Assembly: GCA_030710605.1 (NCBI GenBank)
Contig: CP092864.1
Span: forward strand, 144,885,114 to 144,949,113
Reading direction: 5' to 3'
DNA length: 64,000 bases
Source of the DNA: Cordylochernes scorpioides
Taxonomy: Eukaryota > Arthropoda > Arachnida > Pseudoscorpiones > Chernetidae
The notes below the pieces were generated by a model, which was not told where the DNA came from, searched no databases, and worked only from the letters and a program-made list of their open reading frames with translations. This document shows, in pieces, positions 1 through 10,142 of the stretch. A program made the position numbers and the translations under genes. How positions within the stretch are numbered: the stretch's first letter is position 1; each line of letters starts with the position of its first letter.

Positions 1-272
1 ATTTTAAAAATGAGTTACTAATTTCAACAATGGAAGACGCTAAGTTCATATTGATTATTTTTACATTATTATTGTTTTAATGCATTTACATATAAAGAGA
101 TGCCTTTTTTGTTATCTATATAGGTATATTAATATTTAAAAAGTGAGATTTACCCCCGTTTTCACACAAAATACATGTTGTTCGAGAAATAAAATACGTT
201 ATAGGAACCCATATTATATCTATTGGCTCTGGTTTTGACCAACCTTTTATAATACAATATAATGCGGCTATG

Positions 273-629
273 ATTATAGAAGGACATTTAACAAATTTTA
301 ACGCAAATGTTTCTTTTTACAAAACGAAAAATCGTGATTTTAATTATTTTAAGGAGAAATAACGATTATTCCTATCCTTAGAGATGAAGTATGAAAGGAT
401 GAATTGTGAAGTGTAATGATGAACGGGAAAATAAAAGTGTCCAGGGAGGGGAATGGGACACTTTTATTTTTCCGTTTATCATTACTCTTCACAATTCATT
501 CTTTCATACTTCATCCCTAAGGATAGGAATAGTCGTTATTTCTCCTTAAAATAATTAAAATTACGATTTTTTGTTCTGTGAAAAGAAACATTTGCGGTAA
601 AAACTTGTTAAATGTCGTTTTATAAACCT
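273..629. repeat. Foldback element F1
   Basis: Two long inverted arms (about 273-448 and 450-629) meet at a short centre containing GTGTCCAGG and its partner GGGACAC. The arms share blocks with other copies in this window (14300-14690, 44320-44560, 1352-2580), including the string GATGAAGTATGAAAGGATGA and its complement. No coding sequence is present. The centre looks like the collapsed remains of the tRNA-like cap kept in the copy at 1834-2239. Confidence 0.8.
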
Positions 630-702
630 TTTATGTTTATACAGATAGAAGGAATGTTTATTCATCCCTGTCTTTACAATTTAACAAAATAAATAACCAA
701 TC

Positions 703-1205
703 AAAGGCCAGATTTCTTCATTTTTTATTTCTATAGATTTCACATGTTCTACTGTACTGCAATGGAAGAAGAAAGAGAAATTCTTCGTCAAGAGACCGGC
801 TATAATAGCAATTCGCCTTATGTTTTAATGGCAAAAGTCGTAAAATCCAGACCCTTTGCATTCGCTTTTTATAAATACTGGAAATCAGTTCAATCAAAAT
901 ATTTATCACTGACACCGGATCCAACTCGATAATTGGTCGAGGTCAATACCCAATATTTGTATATAACTACGATGCTAATTTGTTATTTATTTATTTTGTT
1001 CTACAGGGAGAATCCTGTATGGCACGTGTGCCCAATAAAGGCTATTGTTGTTGTTGTTGTTTCTATAGATTTCAGGCCAAAATGCCTTTTAATTAGAAGT
1101 ATGACCTCCTGTCAAGTTAGAAGGAAGTCAAATTTCTAGTTCTCTTTTTAAAGAACATTTTGGTCTGAAATCTAGAGAAATAAAAAAATGATGAAATCTG
1201 GCCCT
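703..1205. repeat. Palindromic element split by a LINE insertion
   Basis: Arms of an inverted repeat (GGCCAGATTTCTTCATTTTTT at the left in imperfect form and its complement near 1180-1203) are interrupted by a LINE 3' fragment at 741-1058. Removing the insert and one target copy restores a palindrome of roughly 180 bp. I see no gene in it. Confidence 0.65.
741..1058 (+). mobile_element. 5'-truncated LINE, 3' end with (TTG)n tail
   Basis: The insert is flanked by a 15-bp direct repeat, TTTCTATAGATTTCA, at 726-740 and 1059-1073, the signature of target-primed reverse transcription. It ends in CCAATAAAGGCTATTG followed by TTG repeats, as in many R1/Jockey/I-type LINE 3' ends. From 744 to 932 an open frame of 62 aa reads like the C-terminal tail of a LINE ORF2 after its zinc knuckle (a cysteine, then EEEREILRQETG, then a basic aromatic-rich end). 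It is only the tail of a retrotransposon gene. Family assignment is an inference. Confidence 0.7.
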
Positions 1206-1474
1206 TGTATTGCTTGTTGATTTTGTTAAAAAGATAGAATAAATGGATTTTAAAAGGGTCGAGAAATAAGCATCGTATATAAATTAAAAAACACTTCATA
1301 ATCTATCAATATCAGAAACAAGTTGCATTTGTGATTTGGTTTGAAAAAATATATAGGTATATATACTTAATGACACATACCTATATATGTTAAATGTAGA
1401 GCACTATTCCTATCTTTAGGGATGAAGTATGAAAGGATGAATTGCGAAGAGTAATGATGAACAGAAAAATATAT

Positions 1475-1800
1475 ATTAAAAATGGCATATCCTGACCAGG
1501 AGCACATGTGCTTTACAAAAGGCAGAGCGCCATCTGGTGGAACAGAAATCAACTAAACATTGATTTAGCCTGTTCCCTGATATTTGGCCAAACCAATTTC
1601 TTGATAAATCAAGAAAAGCTATCCACGAATGCGTTTCGCGCTTTTAGCGCTCGTCAGCGTGGAGTAGGCTAAACCACTGCGACCAAAAAATATTTTTTGG
1701 TCCCAATGGCTTCCTGAAAAAACAAGAAATGGGTATTTATGGCCAAACTTGCGTAAATACGCTTAGCACATTAAAAAACGAAAGAAAAAAATAAAAGATA
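1475..1800 (-). mobile_element. Hammerhead-bearing retroposon-like element, copy H1
   Basis: Read on the minus strand, this copy has a perfect hairpin GACCAAAAAA/TTTTTTGGTC, then a type I hammerhead (1622-1663), then a downstream part ending in sequence also found at 30940-31025 (GATGGCGCTCTGCC and GCACATGTGCTCCTGGTCAG). A second copy lies at 26150-26480. No ORF is seen. The conserved ends and AT-rich tail suggest a non-autonomous retroelement. Boundaries are approximate. Confidence 0.6.
1622..1663 (-). ncRNA. Type I hammerhead ribozyme (H1)
   Basis: On the minus strand the order is TCCACG, CTGACGA, GCGC, loop TAAAA, GCGC, GAAA, CGCAT, T, CGTGGA. This gives a 6-bp stem I (TCCACG with CGTGGA), the core CUGANGA with N=C, a perfect 4-bp stem II with a 5-nt loop, the GAAA core and a minimal stem III. 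Predicted cleavage falls after the U at 1628. Minimal stem III is known for retroelement hammerheads in animals. All invariant core bases I can check are present. Activity is untested. Confidence 0.75.
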
Positions 1801-1833
1801 AAAAGATCAGGTGTTGAAATCAATAAAAGTAAA

Positions 1834-2239
1834 ATTATAAACAATACTTAAAATTATACCGCATAAGTTTCTTTTCTATGAAAAATCAATATTCATTTTA
1901 AAGAGAAATATTTACTATTTCTAACTTTTTTGAATGAAGTATGAGAGGGTGAAAATATGAAGAGTAATGGCGAACGGGAAAAATAAAAGTGTCCAGGGGC
2001 GGGAATCGAACCCACAACCTTCTGCTTACCGGGCAGGTGCCATGTCCACTAGGCTACCCTGGACATTATTTCTCCGTTCATAAGTAATATTTTTCCCGTT
2101 CGCCATTACTCTTCATATTTTCACCCTCTCATACTTCATTCAAAAAAGTTAGAAATAGTAAATATTTCTCTTTAAAATAAATATTGATTTTTCATAGAAA
2201 AGAAACTTATGCGGTATAATTTTAAGTATTGTTTATAAT
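1834..2239. repeat. Foldback element F2 with tRNA-like cap
   Basis: The arms at about 1834-1990 and 2065-2239 are near-perfect reverse complements over about 165 bp. The loop between them is a 74-nt tRNA-like sequence whose acceptor stem continues the palindrome. The arms are alignable to but diverged from F1 and F3. The arms carry no ORF. A transcript would form a very long duplex ending in a cloverleaf. Confidence 0.8.
1991..2064 (-). tRNA. tRNA-like sequence (tRNA-Arg-related pseudogene) at palindrome centre
   Basis: Read on the minus strand it folds as a cloverleaf. It has a 7-bp acceptor stem (GTCCAGG with CCTGGAC), a 3-bp D stem around TAGTGGACAT, a 4-bp anticodon stem (CTGC with GCAG) with loop CCGGTAA, and a T arm GTGGG-TTCGATT-CCCGC with an intact B box. 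The body resembles tRNA-Arg (GCCTAGTGGA, TTGTGGGTTCGA). The loop reads anticodon GGT, and position 33 is C instead of the invariant U, so a working tRNA is doubtful. Confidence 0.5.
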
Positions 2240-2602
2240 CACACGCCGCAGTCCTTTATAATGTATTAAAAGTAAAATTAAATATTATTTTCATCAGACG
2301 AATCCCACTGAGGATCGTCTGGTATGATGTCACGTCCTGAAGTCGGACAGATCTCCGCGACTATTGCCATGTCGAGGAATTGAACAGACCTCTGCTCAGG
2401 TGACAGGTACTGGTACTTAAGGATAAATAAAAGTGTCCCATTCCCATCCCTGGACACTTTTATTTTCCGTTCATCATTACTCTTCACAATTCATCCTTTC
2501 ATACCTCATCCCTAAGGATAGGAATAGCGCTCTATATTAAACATAAATAGGTATGTGTTATTAAGTATATATACTACAAAATGATTTATAATATATTTTA
2601 GT

Positions 2603-2815
2603 TATGATGCATTAGCGCGCCATCTGTTATGGAAATTCGAAACTATTTTAGGCGCGTAGGATTTTTTTTTTTTAAATTAAACAATTTTTACTGTGCCATC
2701 CGATTAATTTTTTCCATTGCATTAAGGGCAGTAGAAATTGTTTAATATCAAAAAGAATCATACGCGTCTATAATATTTTCGAATTTTCAATATATTTTAG
2801 TAAGTTGAATGTAAT
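2603..2815. repeat. Palindromic MITE, family R, copy 1
   Basis: Imperfect inverted repeat with ends TAGCGCGCCATCTGTTATGG and GAAATTCGAAACTATTTTAG, closed by the complement near 2770-2810. Other copies are at 21590-21770 and 49262-49365. It is non-coding. Confidence 0.6.
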
Positions 2816-3067
2816 GCCTTAAAACACTGAAAGTAAAAATAAATGATAGTTTTATTCGGGATCTTTATTCAAAATTCATTCCAATATATAATTCGAGAAA
2901 GCATAATTGGAATTTGAATATAGTTGGAATATAAATATACAAGAACCTGTGATATGAGCCTCATTCTAAAGAATAAATATATACTAATTGAAGATAAATG
3001 AAGAAAAAATATCCTGTTAGAGCCATTAAATGGCTTCAGAAAGATATAATATCAAATTAAAAGTCAT
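2816..3067. other. AT-rich spacer, nothing recognised
   Basis: No ORF, repeat family or structured element was recognised in this stretch. Confidence 0.5.
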
Positions 3068-3253
3068 CATTACAATCAAAACAGACGACTAAACTATGCA
3101 TCCTCTCTCGGCTGTCTCTGAAAACGATCAGATTATCGGAGCGGCGACAAATTTTCCTAAACTGGTGTTGACCCAACTCTGACAGTTTTCAGAGCGTTCG
3201 AAAGTTGGTCCATAGTTTAGGTATCTGTTTTGATTGGAATTGTAATCTTTCTT
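3068..3253. repeat. Foldback element
   Basis: ATTACAATCAAAACAGA near 3068-3085 is mirrored by TCTGTTTTGATTGGAATTG near 3223-3243, and ACTAAACTATG by CATAGTTTAG. Nested inner complementarity (CTGAAAAC with GTTTTCAG) extends the hairpin. Non-coding. Confidence 0.6.
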
Positions 3254-3299
3254 TTTATAGATCAATACCCTTTTTTCCAGGCAAAATTCCTATATCAGT

Positions 3300-3602
3300 A
3301 TATATTATTAGATAATAAAAAAAGACATATATTGGTTTTAATAAAAGATTTATTTTCTGATATTTCGGCTGGCTGAACGCCAAACCTTTATCAAGGCATT
3401 ACATTTTTGTATAAACAAACTCAGCGCCGCATAGTGTTATAATATCACATATGATACCATGTGATATTATAATGCTATTCGGCGCTGAGTTTGTTTATAC
3501 AAAAATGTAATGCCTTGATAAAGGTTTGGCGTTCAGCCAACCGAAATATTGGCAAATAAATCTTTTGTTAAATTCAATATATGCCTTTTTATTATCTAAT
3601 GA
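3300..3602. repeat. Large palindrome with hammerhead-like hairpin in each arm
   Basis: Arms at about 3300-3450 and 3465-3602 are close reverse complements around a centre with GGCGCTGAGTTTG. Each arm contains TTGATAA, then AGGTTTGGC, a short loop, GCC(A/G)(A/G)CC and GAAATAT. This resembles a hammerhead CUGANGA-stem II-GAAA block with two core changes (first C to T, G8 to A). It is therefore at best a decayed ribozyme. Confidence 0.6.
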
Positions 3603-4344
3603 TTGCTATGGATTGCTCTATTTTCAGAAGGATGTATTAAATACATATTTTAGAGGATGTCTTTTTTCAATTTGATGGATCACATTTACCTTTAAAGTTA
3701 TCGGTTATTTATTAATAGCCTTTATTAGGGACAATCATCCCTTACGGGATTCTGCTAGTTGGTTAAACAGAAATAATATGCATCTATAGAAAGTGAAGAA
3801 TAATATCAATCTTTTCTCACGCTGAGTAGCTCTTCAATTGATAGATAAATGATAACAGGCAAACAGTCGCTCTATAATTGATAAATAGATGAGAAAGATG
3901 TCTCAGATGTTTGCCATCATCTTAAGGCTTTATTTGAAACTGATTGAGAGTTGTTATCACAGTTATCTTCCAAAGATAAGAATTGAAATAAAGAATTGCG
4001 TATTCTCTGGTTAGATTGTGAAGACCCTAAGGTTGGATTGTAGTGTAATGGAGCCATGCAGTAGATCTACTCCTGCGTCGTCCTTCAATGGCGTCTACTG
4101 GGGCAGATTTTACCTGAGGTAGGAGCTAGTTAGGTACCTTGGTGGCTGTGACCGAGCGTAGACCCGAGTACTTGGAATACCGCTCGTCCTGCATCACAAC
4201 TCAGTATCCATCATACTGTCTACTTTCTCAAGTATGGACTTAGATGGTAATAGCGTCGATTTAACCAGGTTCGAACCCCGCATTGACAACCTTTTTTATA
4301 TTCAAGAAAAATTGTTTCAATAGTTACCGATTATTTTTATAAAA
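3603..4344. other. Intergenic spacer, no gene recognised
   Basis: Mostly AT-rich. From about 4010 to 4300 composition is more balanced and ends in a B-box-like GGTTCGAACCCCGCATTG near 4270, suggesting a worn tRNA-SINE head. I see no A box or reliable cloverleaf. Confidence 0.4.
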
Positions 4345-4718
4345 TCCAACCATATCAGTCTTCTTCTTTCTTATCTCCACTCAATCATATTAGGGTATCA
4401 AGCTTGTAGTGCTTGAGACTTGAAAACCATCATGACTGGGTGAAGTAGAATGTGTCCGCCTTTGTCAATAAAACTGGGAGCACTACTCAGTGGCAGGCCG
4501 ACTTATCTCCAAAAGAAATGGCCGCCTCTGACATGAGGTACAGATGCCATGTGCAGCTGCTCCTAACATGGAGTACAAACGCTGCTCATCCTGTATCCCT
4601 GGAGCCCTTACAGGGTACTTTAAGCCGTGCCAGCTGAGCCCAGGTTTTTTAGTGAGCTTGTTACTGCTCCCTCTCCTCCTTTTTCTTCCGGGCTTGGGAC
4701 CGGCAAAGGCGGAGTTCA
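4345..4718 (-). mobile_element. SINE-like retroposon, family B
   Basis: About 350-bp element read on the minus strand. It starts CTCCGCCTTTGCCGG and ends GAGTGGAGATAAG followed by AAGAAG repeats. Eight copies occur in the window, and the copy at 61621-61970 is bounded by a 14-bp target duplication. There is no protein. The open frames in it differ between copies and carry no domain. Confidence 0.75.
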
Positions 4719-4911
4719 ACCATATCAGTGAAGACAAGTAACCAAACGAAGCTATGGCATCCTGTGAGTGAAAATTTAAACTGATTTTTATATGAGATTT
4801 CACTAGTTTACTTGAGTATAAAAGTTGTCTCTAAATACTCATTATAATTATCATGGTCTGTATCACGTGTACTTGGAATAAGTTAAAAAATACCTCAAGT
4901 ACATGCTACTA

Positions 4912-5596
4912 TACAGGGTGATCCGTTAGTCCTGATACCATTTAAAAAATCAACTAATAAATTATTTTTATAATATTTGTCTAATTATCAAAATATGTGT
5001 GTGTTCAGGTTCCATGCAAGTCTAATTCAGAAAAAGTCATCCCTCGATATTAAAGAAAGAATTAAAATTATCAAACTCTATTATCAACATGGTAGTTTCA
5101 CAACTCTACGACGTCAATGGTCAAAGAATTCAGAGTCTTCTGCACATTCTAAATCAACCATAACAAGAATAATTTTGAAACTACCGGTAGTGTGGCAGAT
5201 CTCCCTAGATCAGGAAGACCACACTCTGCTACCTGTGAAACTAATATAAACCTAGTTAAAACATCTTTAGAAGCTAGTTCTCAAAAATCAACAAGGATGT
5301 TGTCTCAAGAGCTAAAATACCCAGAATCTTCATCCAAAGAATGCTAAAAGGCCTTGGTTATAAGCCCTATATTCCTAAATTAATTCATGCACTTCATGAA
5401 GATGATTGGGATAGAAGGATGGAATTCTGTGAAAAAATGCTTGAAATGTTCCAAAATGATCAAAATTTGTCTAATCGAATAATGTGGACTGATGAGGCTA
5501 TATTTACATTGAATGGCCGTGTCAATCGACATAATTGTGTTTATTGGGCTTCAGAAAATCCACAGGTAGAAATTGAGAAGGAAGTTAATTCCCCTG
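4912..5596 (+). pseudogene. Decayed Tc1/mariner-superfamily transposase (5' part)
   Basis: The start matches a transposon end (TACAGGGTGATCCG after TA). Two frames carry transposase pieces. One (about 4977-5190) has a helix-turn-helix-like region (DIKERIKIIKLYYQHGSF). The other (5341-5580) has WTDEAIF, the usual context of the first catalytic Asp, followed by LNGRVNRHNCVYWA. A frameshift near 5190 and loss of the C-terminal half, where a palindromic repeat begins at about 5597, make it non-functional. Confidence 0.75.
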
Positions 5597-5597
5597 G

Positions 5598-6030
5598 ATA
5601 GATGGCGCAAGCTATCAGCAACTTTCAGTTGCACGATAAGGTTATGCCTTTTTCTTAATTTATTCACCTTATCTAAGTACAATGTTACATTTGTACTATT
5701 TTTTTTTTTTTTTGAATTTATATATATTTGAAATAAAACTTTAATCTATTACCTAAAATAAAATATTATGAGAAAGGCACACATCTCGTTATCGTGCAAC
5801 TGAAAGTTGCTGATGGCTTGCGCCATCTATCGGAATAAATATCAACTATTCTCATTGATTTTTATAGTCATCTCCTCATCGTTCAACTGAAACTTGCTGA
5901 TGGCTTGCGCCATCTATCGGAATATTGCATTTAATGCATTAAAATCAACGAGAAGAGTTGATATTTATTCAGATAAGTGGCGCAAGCCATCAGCAACTTT
6001 CAGTTGCACGATAAGGAGATGCCTTTTTCA
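5598..6030. repeat. Palindromic MITE, family S, at least two copies
   Basis: Inverted repeat ends GATGGCGCAAGC and ATCAGCAACTTTCAGTTGCA appear at 5598-5643 and, inverted, at 5788-5833. A second, partly overlapping set runs 5880-6025. Related fragments lie at 13550-13610 and 27155-27205. Non-coding, and it truncates the upstream transposase. Confidence 0.65.
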
Positions 6031-6287
6031 TAATTTATGCACCTTATTCCATTACAATATCACATTTGTGATATTTTTTCACTTTTTAAAATGAAATATT
6101 TATAGTTTTTTATTCTAGTTTGCCTTTAAATTTTATTGAAAAAATAAAAGGGTTCGGGATTTATGGGCCATTGTTTTCATGGTAAATATAGGATTGGGAA
6201 ACACTACTTATATTATCATTCAAGAACCATATTTTCGCTGAAAAGGAGGTTTCACTACTGATGAACCATCCTCTCCTGTTTTAATTT

Positions 6288-7234
6288 ATACTCATGGACA
6301 AAACTTAAGGAAGTGGAAAGTCTTTGATGTCTCCGATCATCTATTTTTTTTAAAGGAAACAGACTTTGTTCACACTTGGTTATATCATGTGTCTTCAATA
6401 AAGGTCACCATGTATTAAATATCTTTCAGAATTGATGTCTGAATCCCGATATATACATACTAAAATGTACAACTTTCTTAAGTTTTGTCCATGAGTGTAT
6501 ATTGTTTATCTCGTGTGTATTCAATAAAGGTCACTTTATATCAAATATCTTTCAGCGTTATTGTCTGAATCCCGAGATACAATCTAAAAGGTACAACTTT
6601 CTTAAGTTTTGTCCATAAGTATATCTTTTAGAGTTATTGTCTGAATCCCGAGATACAATCTAAAAGGTACAACTTTCTTAAGTTTTGTCCATAAGTATAT
6701 CTTTTAAAGTTATTGTCTGAATCCCGATATACAAGCTAAAAGGTACAACTTTCTTAAGTTTTATCCATGAGTATATCTTTTAGAGTTATTGTCTGAATCC
6801 CGATATATATACAAGCTAAAAGGTACAACTTTCTTAAGTTTTGTCCATGAGTATATCTTTTAGAGTTATTGTCTGGATCCCGATATACAAGCTAAAAGGT
6901 ACAACTTTCTTAAGTTTTGTCCATGAGTATATCTTTTAGAGTTATTGTCTGAATCCCGATATATATACAAGCTAAAAGGTACAACTTTCTTAAGTTTTGT
7001 CCATGAGTATATCTTTTAGAGTTATTGTCTGAATCCCGATATACAAGCTAAAAGGTACAACTTTCTTAAGTTTTGTCCATGAGTATATCTTTTAGAGTTA
7101 TTGTCTGGATCCCGATATACAAGCTAAAAGGTACAACTTTCTTAAGTTTTGTCCATGAGTATATCTTTTAGAGTTATTGTCTGTATCCCGATATACAAGC
7201 TAAAAGGTACAACTTTCTTAAGTTTTGTCCATGT
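6288..7234. repeat. 76-bp-type satellite within a Tc1-like element end, array 1
   Basis: The block opens with CTCATGGACAAAACTTAAGG and closes with CTTAAGTTTTGTCCATG, an inverted terminal pair. Between them about nine to ten tandem units carry GAGTTATTGTCTGAATCCCG and GCTAAAAGGTACAACTT, most about 70-76 bp. Some units carry extra TA dinucleotides. The same unit makes the larger array at 18612-20847 and single dispersed copies at 13828-14030 and 53555-53755. Confidence 0.85.
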
Positions 7235-7690
7235 TGATAAATAGTTGGTAAGATTCACCATTGATGAAACAAGCCTTTTCCAATTTATATCCTCGCACCA
7301 AGTTGCAGCTTTGCAGGGTCGTCGACCTTGGTTTCCTCCTTCTTGGTGTTATACACGTTTCTCGAGCGGGTTTCCATACTCAAAGCAAATAAATAAAAGT
7401 AAATTACCTCTTAAAGCTATTGCGTTTATTTATTCGTTGTCTTCCTCGTAGGTCGTGATCCGCAGTCCTCGTCTAGGTCCTCTCTCGCTCCAATAACCAA
7501 TCAAGATATATGTACAATAAAATATAACAAAAGGAATGAAACTATATAAAGGAATGATGATAGTCTCTAAATAATCTAATTCAAATAAATATCAAATATC
7601 ATAAAATAATTTGAATAAATGTAGGCCGCATTAAAATTGATGCAACAATATTATCATAACCAAAAATGTACATAGCCTGTAACTGTAATA
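7235..7690. other. Spacer, no gene recognised
   Basis: Contains a worn fragment with ATTCACCATTGATGAAAC (family V, see 13670-13810) at the left, then AT-rich DNA. Confidence 0.4.
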
Positions 7691-7696
7691 TATGTA

Positions 7697-9011
7697 CAAG
7701 GTGTGTCCAATAAATAATGAGACCGGTCAAAAACAAAGAAAAAATGAAATAATAATTTTTTTAAGTCTATTAAAAATAGAAAGCTTCAGCTACACTGCGG
7801 TATATCACATCACGTGATTGCGCGCGCAGTCGATAAATTGTAAGCTTGTAAAAAGAACGCCTTGCATAACAACTTCTAATTTGTAATGGATAGAAAATTC
7901 GAACAACGAATTGTATTAAATTTTGCAACAAAATTGGGAAATCGGCTTCAAAAACTTTAGATTTGTTGAAATTGGCATTTGGAAATGAAAATGTAAATAA
8001 GCCCACCAGATTTAGATGGTTTTCACGTTTTAAAAATGGAATGGAATCGGTGAAAGATGAGAAGCGTGTTTGACATCCAATTCTGCACAGGAACCCTGAA
8101 AAGGTGAGCCAAATTTCAAATTTGATAAAATAAAATCCACAAATAGGGTTACGGGACATTGAAGAAGAAACAGGGATATCAAAATCATTAGTTGGATCGA
8201 TAATTAAAGAAGACTTTAAGTTAAAGAAGACACCTTCAAAATTTGTCCCTAAAATGCTCACAATCCAACAAAAGGAGAATCGCGTTGAGGTTGCCAAAAA
8301 TGCTTGAAATTGTGGAAGAAAACCCTAATTGGAAAGAAAAAGTAATACTGGAGACGAGACATGGGTTTACGGGTATCACGCGGAAACAAAACGCCAATCC
8401 ATGGAGTGGAAAGGAAAATATGAACCAAGAACGAAGAAATCCCGACTTTGCAAGTAAAAAAACAAAGCCTTATTGGTCATGTTCTTTGACATAAAGGGAA
8501 TTGTGCATTATGAATATCAAGAGGAAGGTCAAACAATCAATAAGGAGCCTTATTTAAACATTATGAGACGTGTACGTGAATCAATTCGTCTGTAAAGAAG
8601 TGAAATGTGGAGTTCCAAAAATTGGATTATCCATCATGATAATGCACCACCACACACTGCTACATCTGTACTGACTTATCTGGCTAAACACGGCATCAAA
8701 ATACTTCAACAACCTCCCTAATCCCCAGACCTAGCTCCAAATGATTTTCTTTTCTCTTTCCAAAACTCAAAATGGCTCTAAAAGGAAGGAGATTTGACAC
8801 TAGAGAGTCCATCATAGCGGATTCGAAAAAGGTCTTGAAGAACATCCCGAGAGATGCCTTTTCTTAATGTTTTATATCATGGGAGAAGAGATGGAAATTA
8901 TGTATACATGCGGGAGGGGACTATTTTGAAAAATACTAATAATTTTTTTTTTTAATCATTCGATTTTTTCTTTATTTTTGACCAGTCTCATTATTTATTG
9001 GACACACCTTG
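7697..9011 (+). mobile_element. Full-length mariner-like element (inactive)
   Basis: About 1.3 kb, bounded by TA and by inverted repeats of roughly 30 bp (CAAGGTGTGTCCAATAAATA at the left, its complement at the right). Length and layout are those of a complete mariner. Its single transposase gene is broken by frameshifts and stops (see next entry). Confidence 0.9.
7886..8867 (+). pseudogene. Mariner transposase pseudogene
   Basis: In changing frames on the plus strand the N-terminal helix-turn-helix region (start MDRKFEQRIVLNFATKLG), then GDETWVYGY-like sequence near 8355, HHDNAPPHTA near 8635 and SPDLAPNDF near 8725 can be read. These match the mariner DD34D catalytic blocks. In-frame stops near 7945 and 8065-8070, another near 8595, and several frame changes make it a dead gene. 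The conserved blocks date it as a moderately old copy. Confidence 0.85.
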
Positions 9012-9175
9012 TATGTTATACATCGTCAGCTCGGCGAGTATTATGTACCTAGCTCCGATAGATGGCGCGCGCTCTGGGCGGGAAGTTTGTAAACATCAGC
9101 CGCCATCTTAGGAACGTAGCCTATCGCTAAGGGTTTGGTTCTTTGAATTTACTTCCTTATTTAATAATTATTTTT

Positions 9176-9490
9176 CGGGTTCGGTGGAAGGATGGTCTAA
9201 ACCGTTGGTTTTTCGACCGGTACAACCCGGGTTCGATTTCCGCATTGGACACTTTTTTTCTGATAAAAAAAAAAATGTTCCATTGGCGCCCGATTCTTGC
9301 AAAAGTCCAACCCCACCAGCGAGTGTAAGTAACCAAACGGGGCTCTGGCACATTTGAGGTGCAAAGTCGAACTGCTTTTCACATTGGTAGACATGTGGTG
9401 TACTTACTTTAAAAGCAGTCGCCTATTTCTACCCACCGTGATTATAATCATGGCCTTTACCACGTGTACTAGGGAGATAAGTAAAAAAAA
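9176..9490 (+). mobile_element. tRNA-derived SINE, family A
   Basis: The head GGTGGAAGGATGGTCTAAAC carries an A-box-like segment and CCCGGGTTCGATTTCCGC a B box, about 75 nt in all. A 200-bp body follows (CCCACCAGCGAG, AAGTCGAACTGCTTTTCACA, ACATGTGGTGTACTTAC) and a tail TACTAGGGAGATAAG-A(n). This is the best full-length copy. Pol III transcription from the internal boxes is expected for the family. It encodes no protein. Confidence 0.85.
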
Positions 9491-9658
9491 TATATTTTAA
9501 TCTACTTAACTTAATTTATTTATTTTCTCTTTTGTTTTATATATCTCCCAAAATTTTCACTTATCTAAACTTTTTTATTTTCTATTCTACCAAAACACAA
9601 CAACGAGACTCGTTTCCTTCATTACTGGGACAATATTATTACGTAGAGTACAAACCAT
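9491..9658. other. AT-rich spacer
   Basis: No feature recognised. Confidence 0.4.
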
Positions 9659-10142
9659 ATTCCAGAATTGAATGTTTTCATAACGTTCAAGAATAATGTA
9701 GAAAAATCGGGAGAACAACTAATTGCTTATTTAAAGCGATTGCGCAAGGCTTAGCGCTGGCTGCTTTCTGATTGGCTGACTGAACTTGAGCGTTCTGGAA
9801 ATATCTACTCCGGGATATATAGGGATGAGGAGCTCATGCCAGGGGGAAGAAGGAGAAGTAAGAGAGTAGAAGAAGGAAGCTACGTGGTGTACTCCGAGCA
9901 AACGCGAGCTGCTGCTCAAGAGGTCGGACTGCTGCTTACCGCCGACGTCGGTGTACTTCGTTGAAGATTCTAGAAGGTTCTACCAACTTCTATCTTCTGT
10001 TCTTCTCCTGCTTTCCTTCACTGTGCTGCAGTTGGTGAGTTTGTAACTGCTGTTTTCTTTATTGTTCTTTTATTTTTCACTTTTCTATAATTCATTTATT
10101 GTTTAGGCTTAAATAAAGTCCTAAAGATCCTTTGTACCCACG
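9659..10142 (+). promoter_or_regulatory. Promoter-like unit with heat-shock elements, copy 1 (or LTR)
   Basis: In order: an HSE-like run TAAcgTTCaaGAA (9681-9693), CCAAT-type GATTGGCT (about 9770), TTCtgGAA (9793-9800), TATA box GATATATAG (9814-9822), and a perfect four-pentamer heat-shock element GAAgaTTCtaGAAggTTC (9963-9980). A 5' splice site GTGAGT at 10035 pairs with an acceptor TTTAG at 10106 (72-bp intron), and AATAAA sits at 10112. A second copy lies at 11352-11784. It could be an LTR of a stress-responsive retroelement or a duplicated stress-inducible non-coding gene. The ends are not TG...CA. Confidence 0.6.

Larger units (their letters stand above)
1352..2580. repeat. Foldback element F4, arms pushed apart by insertions
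   Basis: The left arm 1352-1470 and right arm 2421-2580 are reverse complements of each other and match the F family. About 950 bp separates them, holding a hammerhead-bearing element (about 1475-1800) and another complete foldback copy (1834-2239). The right arm keeps GTGTCC and GGACAC, the same centre as F1. This is a nested insertion history, not a functional unit. Confidence 0.65.

Noticed and set aside
4483-4803. 106-codon minus-strand ORF in retroposon B
   Set aside because: Each B copy opens a different frame (for example 29098-29361 and 61591-61818). No conserved protein.
7770-8297. 175-codon minus-strand ORF
   Set aside because: It lies antisense to the mariner transposase pseudogene, whose plus-strand motifs explain the region.
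9176-9260. Functional tRNA gene
   Set aside because: The tRNA-like block recurs many times with the same SINE body and poly(A)-type tail. The cloverleaf is poor, so it is a SINE head.
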